Of a DNA stretch of 64,000 nucleotides, positions 46,647 to 55,783 are shown one piece after another. Position numbers and translations under genes: made by a program. The notes beneath the pieces were generated by a model, which saw nothing but the letters and a program-made list of their open reading frames with translations, searched no databases and was not told the DNA's origin. The number at the start of each line of letters is the position of its first letter. Position 1 is the stretch's first letter. This DNA is from Muricea muricata. Lineage: Eukaryota > Cnidaria > Anthozoa > Malacalcyonacea > Plexauridae. The stretch is taken from NCBI GenBank assembly GCA_963855995.1, contig OY979716.1, positions 33,301,094 through 33,365,093 of the forward strand, given 5' to 3'.

Positions 46647-47628
46647 CAGTGGGGGTCAAAAGTCTGAGTCCAGTTGATATTTACCCATTTTTTGTCATTT
46701 TTTCAACATTGTGGCTCTGCAAAAAAACTAGAAATCTTCATTCTAGGGAATCAAGTTAAGTAAACTCTAATTTTAGTATTTTCTGCCCTAAATCATTGCT
46801 TTTAAAATATTTTGTGCTGTTTTTTTGCATTTATTTCATCGTAGATTATGGATTAAAACAGGTGCAATTTGTTTTTAACAAGGAATGATTTTATTTCAAA
46901 ACTTGTCCTGGCTGCTGACTGTCTACTTCATTTTTTTCTTTAAAATGGCCCCATAAGTTTGCAATTAGATTAAGGAAAGGGGATTAAGGCTGTAGCAAAT
47001 GAGCACTAAATCAACTTGCTTTTCATGTCTTAGTTAAATGCAGTTTCCACAAATTAGAGCAGCGTTTATAAATCATCTTCCACACAGCCTTTTCCACGCA
47101 GTACAGCACACCTTTGGTGAATGTGATGATGTTTAGGAATACTGATTTCCATTTAAATATCACGAACTGATCATTAAAACATCTGTCTAGACTGTTTTTG
47201 CTAAAATTACGTTTTAATGTTAATTTGACACCACAATCTCTCACTCTGTCTTTATCAAATTTTCTGTTCTTGTGGGCTCAATTACAATGTTACTTATTTT
47301 GACGACAAAATTATAGTTATTTGGCAACTAGAAATTGTCATCTCAATTCTCAAAGACACTTCATTATTCAGGGTAACCATTTTTCCTCTAACTCGATTTA
47401 AATCTTTGAGACAGCAAAAACCAACATTGCCAAAATTGGGAAACAATACAAAAAAATTATAGCAAAAAATGTTCGAAGCACTTGCAAACATAATATGCAT
47501 GTCTGAGTATCTAATGTACATGTTTAAGAACCATGTACATGTTTCAATTCATAAAAATTTTGGAGGTATGACAATATTTCTAAGTGGCTCACAAAAATTG
47601 GAGTGGACTCAGACTTATGACCCCACTG
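46647..47628. mobile_element. Tc1/mariner-like element (982 bp), no intact transposase
   Basis: The ends CAGTGGGGGTCAAAAGTCTG and CAGACTTATGACCCCACTG are inverted over about 27 bp and flanked by TA on both sides (46645-46646, 47629-47630). A minus-strand frame at 47023-47244 (73 codons) lies inside but shows no transposase signature I can name. The size suits a decayed or deleted Tc1-type element. Confidence 0.8.
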
Positions 47629-48038
47629 TATGTTTCACTTATTGCTGTTTCACAAGTTCAAATTGAACTATCTACTTCGGCTAAAAAACCAAAACTAAAC
47701 TTTATGTTAGGTTCCATGAATACAAACGAGTGGATTTTCTAGGCTTGAGTGGAGTAATTGCTAGAAGGGAATTGCAATAAATGATTTTGTTTCATTAATT
47801 TGAAAAATTAAAAATACAAAATTACAGTAATATAATAGCAAAAACGAAAGACACACAACACGTTTCATTAATTTAAACCAGAAATGAGTTACTATAGCTG
47901 ATGTTTTATGAAAATGACCACAGTGGCTTCAAGATACAAAGTAATTTTACCTTGACGTCACACATATCCGAGTATGGAAATATAGGATGGCGGAATGCAT
48001 AGTTAAAAATATGTTAAAGGTTTTAAGTATATTGAATC

Positions 48039-48806
48039 ATAGGCGGCCCAATTCAGAGTGTAGTTTCATATAGAGATCAGTGCGCACATAAACACACTTC
48101 GTAGTTTCTTAAATATAATTCCGTAAGGTTGGCAACTAAATCAATTACGAACATACACCCCCCATGAAATAGAGCATAAATACACAAAGAAAACGTAACG
48201 AATTCCAAAAAAAAAACAAGACCAATGTGTGGCTGGATAAATTTACTAACCTTGTGGTGAGTTTCTGTTTCGAAAACCACTTAAAAACGTTGTATACGCG
48301 TAAAAATTTTTAATGTTTTGTTAAATTTTACGGCTGTAACTATGCGGGATGCTCTCATCCTGCTACTGGAAAGAGTTTTAAATGACGAATCCGTGCAGCG
48401 ATTGGCTTAACTATGAATTTTTAACGTTAAAACTTTGACAAGCCAATCGCTGCACGGATTCGTCATTTAAAACTCTTTCCAGTAGCAGGATGAGGGCATC
48501 CCGCATAGTTACAGACGAAAAATCGGCAAAATACCTTTATATTTCGTTCAAATACGGACCGTTTAAAGCCGTGTTTTGACAAGAAAAGTTGCTAACAGGT
48601 TAGTAAAATTATCCTAGTTTATATTTGTGTTGTTTTTAAAGCTGTTTTCTTTCTGGTTTTGATAAACAACGGATTTATTTCGCGCCGTGTATTTCAAAAA
48701 GTTCAAAGAGTTGCCAACCTTAGGAAATTAACTATATAAACTACGAAGTGTGTTTCGTGCGCACTGATCTCTATATGAAAGTACACACTGAATTGGGCCG
48801 CCTATG
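48039..48806. mobile_element. Palindromic MITE with 8-bp target duplication and nested hairpin (768 bp)
   Basis: The ends ATAGGCGGCCCAATTC and GAATTGGGCCGCCTATG are inverted, followed by AGAGATCAGTGCGCAC and ACACTTCGTAGTTT in both arms. ATTGAATC flanks both sides (48031-48038, 48807-48814). Inside, 48338-48414 and 48437-48513 form a second near-perfect hairpin with arms of about 76 bp (ACTATGCGGGATGC...). The 8-bp duplication suggests a hAT- or P-type mobiliser. Confidence 0.9.
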
Positions 48807-48941
48807 ATTGAATCAGATTTTTCCAAAAGAATACTCTTCTAGCTTAGTTCGGCAGCCAGACTACAGCTTTCAACAAGAAAACAGTCAATGAAATATAAGA
48901 TTACATACAAGTAAATTTTATAGAACGCCAAGTAATATTTA

Positions 48942-49527
48942 TCATTTATATACCCGGAGCGAAGGGGATTCAGTGAAATATTTCCTGAAGTGATGATATT
49001 TCCCGAGGGCTTTAGCCCGAGGAAAATATCATCACTGAAGGAAATATTTCAATAAATCCCCCGAGCGGAGGGTCTATAAATGATATATTATACCGAAAAC
49101 CAAAAACTTCCGTAAGAATAAACTTTTAAGTTCTTTAAGTTGAACATACCTTCGTGAATACGATGCTCTAAAATACAAAATAGCCAGTTCTTTGTTTATT
49201 TTTATAACGATAAGTACAGAAAATTCCTTTTAATTTTTTAAATATTTGTGTTTTCAACGTCCTTGTCCTCCAAAATACTTTATAATTCTTCATGAAGTTC
49301 ATCAAACTTTTCGCACATTCCGCCATTTTTGTTTACGAAAACTTGCCAATCTGTGCTTGCGTGTACAAGCGTTGCCATGGTAACGTGAGATATTTACTGT
49401 ATCTCACTTTAAAAGTGAGATACAGTGGTATCTCACTTTAAAAGTGAGATACAGTGAGAAATCACCTCATCACGTGGCAGAAATACGATATTTTGATTGG
49501 ACAATTTGAATTTGAGGTATAATATGA
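48942..49527 (-). mobile_element. Foldback/MITE family F, copy 1
   Basis: It is the inverted counterpart of 55204-55783 along its whole length. The ends are TCATTTATATACC and GGTATAATATGA. One end is a hairpin around GATGATATTTCCCGAGGG and its complement; the other contains tandem GTATCTCACTTTAAAAGTGAGATAC-like palindromes. Between them is a 52-codon ORF (49326-49168). Confidence 0.85.
49168..49326 (-). CDS. 52-codon ORF in foldback family F, copy 1
   Basis: ATG at 49326 opens MAECAKSLMNFMKNYKVFWR and runs to TAG at 49168-49170. It is basic, with no signal peptide or membrane segment. Copy 2 encodes the same length with three visible amino-acid changes. A second frame of the same DNA reads FDELHEEL*SILEDKDVENTN, similar to the start of DUF3504/KIAA1958-type tyrosine-recombinase (Crypton-related) proteins as I remember them; it has in-frame stops. 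So the visible ORF may be an out-of-frame leftover of such a gene. Confidence 0.35.
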   Translation of the reverse strand: MAECAKSLMNFMKNYKVFWRTRTLKTQIFKKLKGIFCTYRYKNKQRTGYFVF

Positions 49528-49584
49528 AACATAAACACAAATTGACCGAGCTATATCTTATTAAGTAATATGCAATACTGTTTT

Positions 49585-50507
49585 TGAGTTATTATCCGAT
49601 TCAGCTGTAATTGCTGTGTGCCACGACTCTAATGTTTTTCTTGTGCGATAATTACCCCTATCTATGACTTGTCCATCTTCAGAGTTAATTGTGTGATCAT
49701 TGGCCCAGGAATGTTGCAGTACGTTTGAACCAGCTGCACTTTGTTTACAGCTGCACTTCGAATACAGTATGTTTACTTTTCTTGGTTCAAAACACCTTCC
49801 TGTTTCACCGATATAGCTCTAGGAACAGTCTTTACAATTAATTTTATAAACTATATTAGTCTACATTAATCTCATAGATCTATCTTTAAGAGAGAAATCT
49901 TGCTGTAGTGTTCTTATCGGCTTGTTGATGTCATATTTTTGTAGAAATCGGGTGAGTGGTTCTGTTAGTCCGTTTTTGTAAGGCACAACAGCGTATACAC
50001 TGGATGTTACAGGAGGGTCAACCGAGACAAACAATTCACGCACTAACTCTTCTAGTTCAGGAATCATTTCTGTTTTTCTTTGTCTTTTTTGCACGTCCGT
50101 GATAACCTTCATAGGGTAACCATTTGACATAAAAGCTTCAAAGACTATCTTTGTTTCCATGGCCGTCCCTTCGACTGTGTTGGGTGTACGAGTTGCTCTG
50201 TGTAAAAGTGCTGCAACTGCTAATCTTGTGTTTTCTGTCATATGATTTAAAATTTAGATATCTCTTAGTGAGCGTGGGTTTTAATAGTTCCTGAATTGCG
50301 TGAAATCATAATGTCGAAAAAGGCAATATGTCCGTCAGTCTCGTGTTCTACAGTAAAAAAGATGTGTGGGTCAATGGAATTTAACTCGACGTGAAAGGTT
50401 GAAACAGCATCCTTCTTCATATTAGACAAGACATCGTCGACATAACGATCGCACACTTTAGGTGGATTTGCTGTATTAGTAATAGCACGTGTTTCAATCT
50501 CCTCCAT
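49585..50507 (-). pseudogene. Penelope-like element: RT palm fragment and GIY-YIG endonuclease
   Basis: The minus frame 50507-50265 holds the reverse-transcriptase palm motif RYVDD and the following DPHIFFTVEHETDGHIAFFD...RNSGTI, characteristic of Penelope-like retroelements. 50241-49861 continues with NTRLAVAALLHRA and SNGYPMKVITDVQKRQ and ends after PIRTLQQDF. The frame resumes through TAG at 49861-49863 into IVYKINCKDCS-[TAG]-SYIGETGR (about 49855-49800) and QHSWANDHTINSEDGQVID, the GIY-YIG endonuclease domain. The stops at 49861-49863 and 49819-49821, and a break between the two RT pieces, make it inactive. The upstream RT fingers are missing. Confidence 0.85.
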
Positions 50508-50676
50508 GCAGAGGTTTGCTATAACTGGACTAACTGGTCTTCTGTTATAGCCTCAAACCTCAAATGTGTGTTGAACAAAAAAAAATTGGGAATATAAAAC
50601 AAAATTAAAACAACATATTGGGAACGTAAAACAAAATACACAGCGAAAACAGCGAAACATCCTGGGGCAATGACAA

Positions 50677-50795
50677 CACAATTAACTTTGAAAATGGACA
50701 AGTCATAGATAGGGTTAATTATCGCACAGGAAAAAACAGAGTCGTGGCACACAACGATTACAGCTGAATTGGATAATAACTCAAAACCATGCACT
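50677..50795 (+). mobile_element. Inverted partial copy of the Penelope GIY-YIG end
   Basis: The plus strand encodes a variant of the endonuclease C-terminal part (NDNTINFENGQVIDR) and, up to AACTCAAAACCATGC, matches 49578-49705 in reverse orientation with scattered changes. Penelope-like elements are known for head-to-head or partly inverted copies. Confidence 0.8.
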
Positions 50796-53115
50796 CTCGG
50801 AACAGTATCGCATATAACCTTGTGTTTATGTATCGTATTACTTGGCGTTCTACAAAATACACTTGCATGTAGTCTTATATTTCATGGACTGTTTTCCTTT
50901 GAAGTATCTAGCTCGACTTAATAAATTACTTGTTCAGGGAAGGTTTGTTTTTCTTTTGTTATGTATAATCCAGGCCTCGCTTCTTCAATTTTTTCATGAA
51001 ACTCTTTCTCTTACTCTCAATTGCCTATTCTAGTTCATAAAAAGGTTTTGAGGTTCAAGCTTGAAAGTTATCACTAATTCCACAACGTCACAACTAAAAG
51101 TGCACCAAATTCAAAATAACAACATGCAAATATTCTATAATGAACAGTCCAGTGAACACAATAAGATGTCTTTTCCAAAAAATGCAGAGAAATGACACCT
51201 TATTCTGCAATTAGGAACCGCGATCAAACAACTTTTGTTGTCAAGTATTTTGCTTTAGATGATCGCGATCCATCACCCAAAACTGATGTAAATCGATGCT
51301 AATTACCTGACTTTTGTAACGTGTATGTTTCTTCGCTGGCAATTTGTTTTCTCGTTGGCGTACCCATTTTATGTTTTGTTTTAGGCTCTTTTCCTTTAAA
51401 CCGTATGTTTTGTAGCGTATCCTGTATATAGGAGATAGAAAATTACCGTTTGTACAGAGCCGTGATTACTTCAAAGTGCATATGATATAGCGCGGAAAAA
51501 ATTATTGCATTGTGTGAAAGAGCTTTGAAAACTGTACTACAAGTTCTTTTATACTTTTGTGTTATAGAGATTTGTTGATGAGATATGTTGAACACTGTAT
51601 CTTCAAACCCAGCAATAATAACCTGCTCATAATCGCATGCGATCGTCCAATAAATGGTTTTAATATTCTAGCTACAACATTAGTTCAAATATATTGAAGG
51701 ATATTTTATAGGAATCACTGTTAGACATAGATGAAATTAAATTATCACACTTATCTACACACAAATTCAAAATATATATATGGAAACGCAATTCTTTTGT
51801 ACCTTCATTTCCAAATCCCAAAGCAAGTTAACAATTTTCGTGTTTGTGTCTTGCAACTCCTTATGCATCAAAGAGAATGAAAAGTACAGCAAGAATGAAA
51901 ACAGTAGCAATTTCGACAGTTCATACAACAACAAACGACTTTTTATATAGGAAAACTGTTCCGAAGCAGGACAATTTCAACTTATCGTAGCGACCCGTAT
52001 ATATTTAGAAAGGCCTACACGATTGTCACTTGGGGCGTCGTAGGTCCCGTGTTAATAGGGGGGGGGGGGGGGGGGCGTGTGCAGTGCACAATGTTCATTT
52101 TCAATGTTCATTTACATTTTATCCACTTATTTTTCATTCTAATTATACACAACTAAAGTAAGTCAACTAAATATGGATAGCTGGCATCAAACTCGTCAAG
52201 TTGTAACCTAGCTTTGTAAGTTATTTCACAAGTTCTTTGCAATGAGTCCAGCTAAGTTTCTATTCCCATTCGCCATGCTTTTTGAAGTGAATGCTACTAA
52301 AATGAGCGAGTTGTTATCAAAGCGGTTAGCAAAATTGATATTCCCCCATATTTAACCAGGTTGCCATACGGAGACCACTAATACAATCCCACCACGAGAT
52401 TGTGCGTCGTCCTCGCTATAGCCTCCCAACTCTACTAATATATATACACCTTAGTCACAATAAGGATAACGGATTTTTTCTACCTCCTCTCTATAATAAA
52501 TGAATCTGATTGGTTGAAAAACAATGCATGAAACTCCTGTCCGTAATGCAACCACAGGTATATACGAGTTTTGAGCTCGCTGATGTACGTGCATGCCAAT
52601 CTATAGAGTGATGTTTTTTATTCAAAATAGCATCTAAGGTAATGCTGAGTATTTTTTTGATGAATCAAAAGAAAAAAACTCAATGAAAAGATAACAAAAG
52701 ATGGAAAATGCAGAAAAAGAAATTTAAAGCTTATTTATTAGATCGGAATAGCATCCAAAGCTATGAAAAGAGGCCAAAATTCAGTACCGAGAAGCTTGAC
52801 GCAGAGGATAGACAGTATAGTCCTAAGATCTTCAGTATAAGTTATAGTGTCCATTGCATAAACATAGCAATGATGTTCTGTACCTCCTTGGTAACTAAAA
52901 CGTTATCCATTCTCATTTTAAACTGGCAGTCTTTAGCTTTTTCAGACCAGCAGTATTGTCGGGGTTTGTTCACCAATGGCCAGGCACAGTCAGAAGTTGA
53001 TGACGAAGGATTTTTATTTTGATGATTACGAGTAGTACCTGCGAATTCGAAGATGATAAATCGTGTTTTACATCAAACTAAAAAGAACTGTAGGGAGCCA
53101 CTTTAAATATCGGCA
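50796..53115. other. Intergenic stretch, no recognisable gene
   Basis: About 2.3 kb of AT-rich sequence. An 18-base poly-G run is at about 52058-52075. A 104-codon frame at 52708-53022 starts at ATG with a basic KKKFKAY start and a hydrophobic middle but matches no family I know and has no paralogue here, so it is not called a gene. Confidence 0.5.
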
Positions 53116-53470
53116 TAATACAGAGTGTACGAAAAACGGTAAATTTGGGTTAAAATGGAGTGCTCTAAAGCTCTCAGTATTTAACGTACAGAAATATTTC
53201 TTTCATAGTTGGAAAGACCTGCAGGTATTCAGTTTTTGAATGACGTTGTTGTTAAAATTGAATAAAAATCGAGCAAATACGAATCAGACAAATATTGCCG
53301 GCCGAAATCGCATTTTTTTCATATGTTGAAAATATGTTGAAATTTAATAGGAATTAAAATTTAAAGAGAATTAGAAATTTTAGCTTAGGTAGTAAAAATT
53401 AATGCATCTTATTCACCAAGTTGACCTCTTGTGACAGATCAGGGATTAATGAAATTACGAGTAGCAAAAA
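53116..53470. mobile_element. Degenerate copy of the 5033-type MITE
   Basis: It starts CAGAGTGTACGAAAAACGG and continues with GTGCTCTAAAGCTCTCAGTA, TTTAACGTACAGAAATA and GGAAAGACCTG in the order seen at 5033-5135, and later ...GAAATCGCATTTTTTCA. Only the left two thirds is recognisable. Confidence 0.75.
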
Positions 53471-54626
53471 CAGCAAGATTTCTTTACCAAAAAAAAGGGA
53501 AATTTTATTTCTGGATATGTATGTGTGTTCATCGTTACATAAATTTCGAAGTGTTCAAAACAAGTTCATTGGGAGTAAACAATAGATTTTATACAGTCTA
53601 CCCTGTTGTGACGTCTTTTAAATAGATCTAATTTTAAAACAAGATGGCGGACGGCTAGTGTCATTAGTCCATCAATATTTCTAAAACAAAGCATGTTATC
53701 AAAAATTTAACACCGGATATTACAATTACTTCAAGGGTTCTTATCGATTAGCCAAAAAGAAAATATACTGCTATACTTGCAATGCGATAAGTCATCTCAT
53801 TACTTTAAAATGAAACGAGAAATACAAAATGAAATGAGAAATACACTGCAAGGAGATGAGCTATCACATTAAAACAGCGTTTACCTTCTAGTAATGTATG
53901 GTCTTCAGCAGAGTCAAAGCAGCGCCGGGTAGTCTAAATGAATGAGAATTGCTTTAAGTACGACACAAAGTTTAAACCCATAATGATGTAATTAAGGCTT
54001 AAGAGCGCTTATAGCCAACAAATTATAATGTCAACGACATAAAGCTTAGACTTCAAAATGGTGTAATTAAGAGTTAAGAACTCTTGGGCAACAGTTACTA
54101 TGTCAAAGACATCACGGATAAATCGAAAAACTGTACGGTCACTAAATTTCCTCGTCATTATTTGTACATTTGCCTCTTTTATTACAAGAAGCACAAAATT
54201 GGAACTATCTGCAGGTAAAATTCAAAGCAAGTCATCTCTTTGGTAAATGTTTTCAGACCTTGCACAAGATTTGCCTCCTGGAAGGGGGGGGGGATTTTGA
54301 TAGCGCGGGTTTAGGTAGACAACGTTGTACATACACTTGTGGCAGTCGATATGAAATTGGATTGGGATTAGGTTTCAACTTATCTCGATCTATTTCAACA
54401 CACAAACATTTAATCGCTACGTAATCATAGCTATTAGCATAGATTATTAAATGATAAAATCAAAAGAATGAAGTATAAGCTTCCTGGGGTAAACCTCAGC
54501 AAACACGCAAAGAAGCAAAGAAACAAGAAGTAAAAAGCAATAAGTAAGCAAACAAGAAATAAGTAAGAAATAGGAAACAAGCAACAAGTTGTTGGACATG
54601 TTTGTGTACATTTTTCTAATGAAAAA
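53471..54626. other. Intergenic stretch, no gene seen
   Basis: Contains A-rich AAGCAAACAAGAAATAAG-type low-complexity sequence (54480-54590) and no convincing ORF. Confidence 0.5.
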
Positions 54627-54675
54627 CTAGATTCATATTAATTTGACACTACTGAGAAGAACGAAAAATTCGTTG

Positions 54676-54748
54676 TCTCGAGCGGGATATGAATTCGCAT
54701 GTTGGGAATTCAACACCGCCGCTCTACCATTTGAGCTATCAAGCCAAC
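54676..54748 (-). other. tRNA-like sequence, left arm
   Basis: Reads GTTGGCTTGATAGCTCAAAT, then GGTAGAGC, on the minus strand, with the D arm pairing GCTC/GAGC. The anticodon arm can be drawn as TGTTG-AATTCCC-AACA, with TTC as a possible anticodon. The T arm is weak. A tRNA-derived element or pseudo-tRNA is likelier than a working gene. Confidence 0.5.
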
Positions 54749-54880
54749 TGTGATTGGTAGCGGGTCTTATTCAATTTAAGTGCGCGAAACATTTTCGTCA
54801 TGACTAAACGTTTGTCTTTAAGTCGTCACGAAAATATTTCGTACACTTAAATTAGAAGAGACTCGCTACCAATCCCAGTT

Positions 54881-54952
54881 GGCTCGATAGCTCAATTGGT
54901 AGAGCGGTGGCCTTGAAATCCGAAAATGCGAGTTCAAATTCCCTTCGAGACA
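54881..54952 (+). other. tRNA-like sequence, right arm
   Basis: Reads GTTGGCTCGATAGCTCAATT, then GGTAGAGCGG. The D arm pairs well and the B-box-like GAGTTCAAATTCCC is present. The anticodon stem is poor (GGCCTTGAAATCCGAAAA), more decayed than the left arm. The acceptor ends GGCTCGA and TTCGAGAC can pair in part. Confidence 0.55.
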
Positions 54953-55203
54953 ACGATTTTTTCGTTGTTCTCTCCACTGTCAGACTAGTATGAATCTATG
55001 TTCGTGTACTTTAGAAGAGAACCTATTCAAAATTTGTCCACCAGCATGGCAGCCTTGACGTTACATGAACACGTTCTACCGGTATACAAATCAAAATATA
55101 TATAATAGTCAAATAATATATTTACCTGTTGTTGCATACTTATTAATGTTTACCTAATATTATTTACGCATGAACCTATCAGTGACGACCCAACACTCGG
55201 GCT

Positions 55204-55783
55204 AATATTATACCTCAAATTCAAATTGTCAAAATATCGCATTGCTACCACGTGATGAGGTGATTTCTCACTGAATCTCACTTTTAAAGTGAGATACCAC
55301 TGAATCTCACTTTTAAAGTGAGATTCAGTAAATATCTCACGCTGTCATGGCAACGCTTGTACACGCAAGCACAGATTGGCAAGTTTTCGTGAGCAAAAAT
55401 GGCGGAATGTGCGAAAAGTTTGATGAACTTCACGAAGAATTATAAAGTATTTTGGAGGACAAGGACGTTGAAAACACAAATATTTAAAAAATTAAAAGGA
55501 ATTTTCTTTACTTCTCGTTATAAAAATAAACAAAGAACTGGCTATTTTGTATTTTAGAGCATCATATTCATGAAGGTATGTTCAACTTGAAAAACTTAAA
55601 AGTTTATTCTTACGGAAGTTTTTGATTTTCGGTACAATATATCATTTATAGACCCTCCGCTCGGGGGATTCAGTGAAATGTTTTCTTCAGTGATGATATT
55701 TCCCTCGGGCTAAAACCCTCGGGAAATATCATCACTTCAGGAAATATTTCACTGAATCCCCCTCGCTCCGGGTATATAAATGA
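55204..55783 (+). mobile_element. Foldback/MITE family F, copy 2
   Basis: Opposite orientation to 48942-49527 with high similarity throughout, including the GTGAGAT palindromes (55266-55340), the 52-codon ORF and the terminal hairpin around TTTCCCTCGGGC...CCTCGGGAAATATC (55680-55760). The two copies are about 5.7 kb apart and could pair as a large stem. Confidence 0.85.
55399..55557 (+). CDS. 52-codon ORF in foldback family F, copy 2
   Basis: MAECAKSLMNFTKNYKVFWR at the start and TAG at 55555-55557; same length and frame as the copy at 49326-49168. Changes are M to T, C to F and Y to S. The ATG is in an AAAATGGCGG context. The function is unknown, and the alternative out-of-frame explanation given for copy 1 applies equally. 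Confidence 0.35.
   Translation: MAECAKSLMNFTKNYKVFWRTRTLKTQIFKKLKGIFFTSRYKNKQRTGYFVF

Larger units (their letters stand above)
54627..54999. repeat. Palindromic element with a tRNA-like sequence in each arm (373 bp)
   Basis: Outer arms begin AGATTCATATTAATTTGACA and its diverged complement, then ACGAAAAATTCGTTGTCTCG. Each arm contains a tRNA-like stretch: minus strand 54748-54676 and plus strand 54881-54952. Both have an A box (TAGCTCAATTGGTAGAGC in the right copy) and a B-box-like GAGTTCAAATTCCC or GAATTCATATCCC. The centre around 54820 is a TTTTCGTCATGAC...GTCACGAAAAT loop. This is not a functional tRNA pair as far as I can tell. Confidence 0.8.

Noticed and set aside
52058-52075. 18-base poly-G run as a functional G-quadruplex
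   Set aside because: A homopolymer of this kind is as likely a microsatellite or sequencing artefact; nothing nearby suggests a role.
52708-53022. 104-codon ATG ORF
   Set aside because: No recognisable motif, paralogue or splice context; length is compatible with chance in this much sequence.
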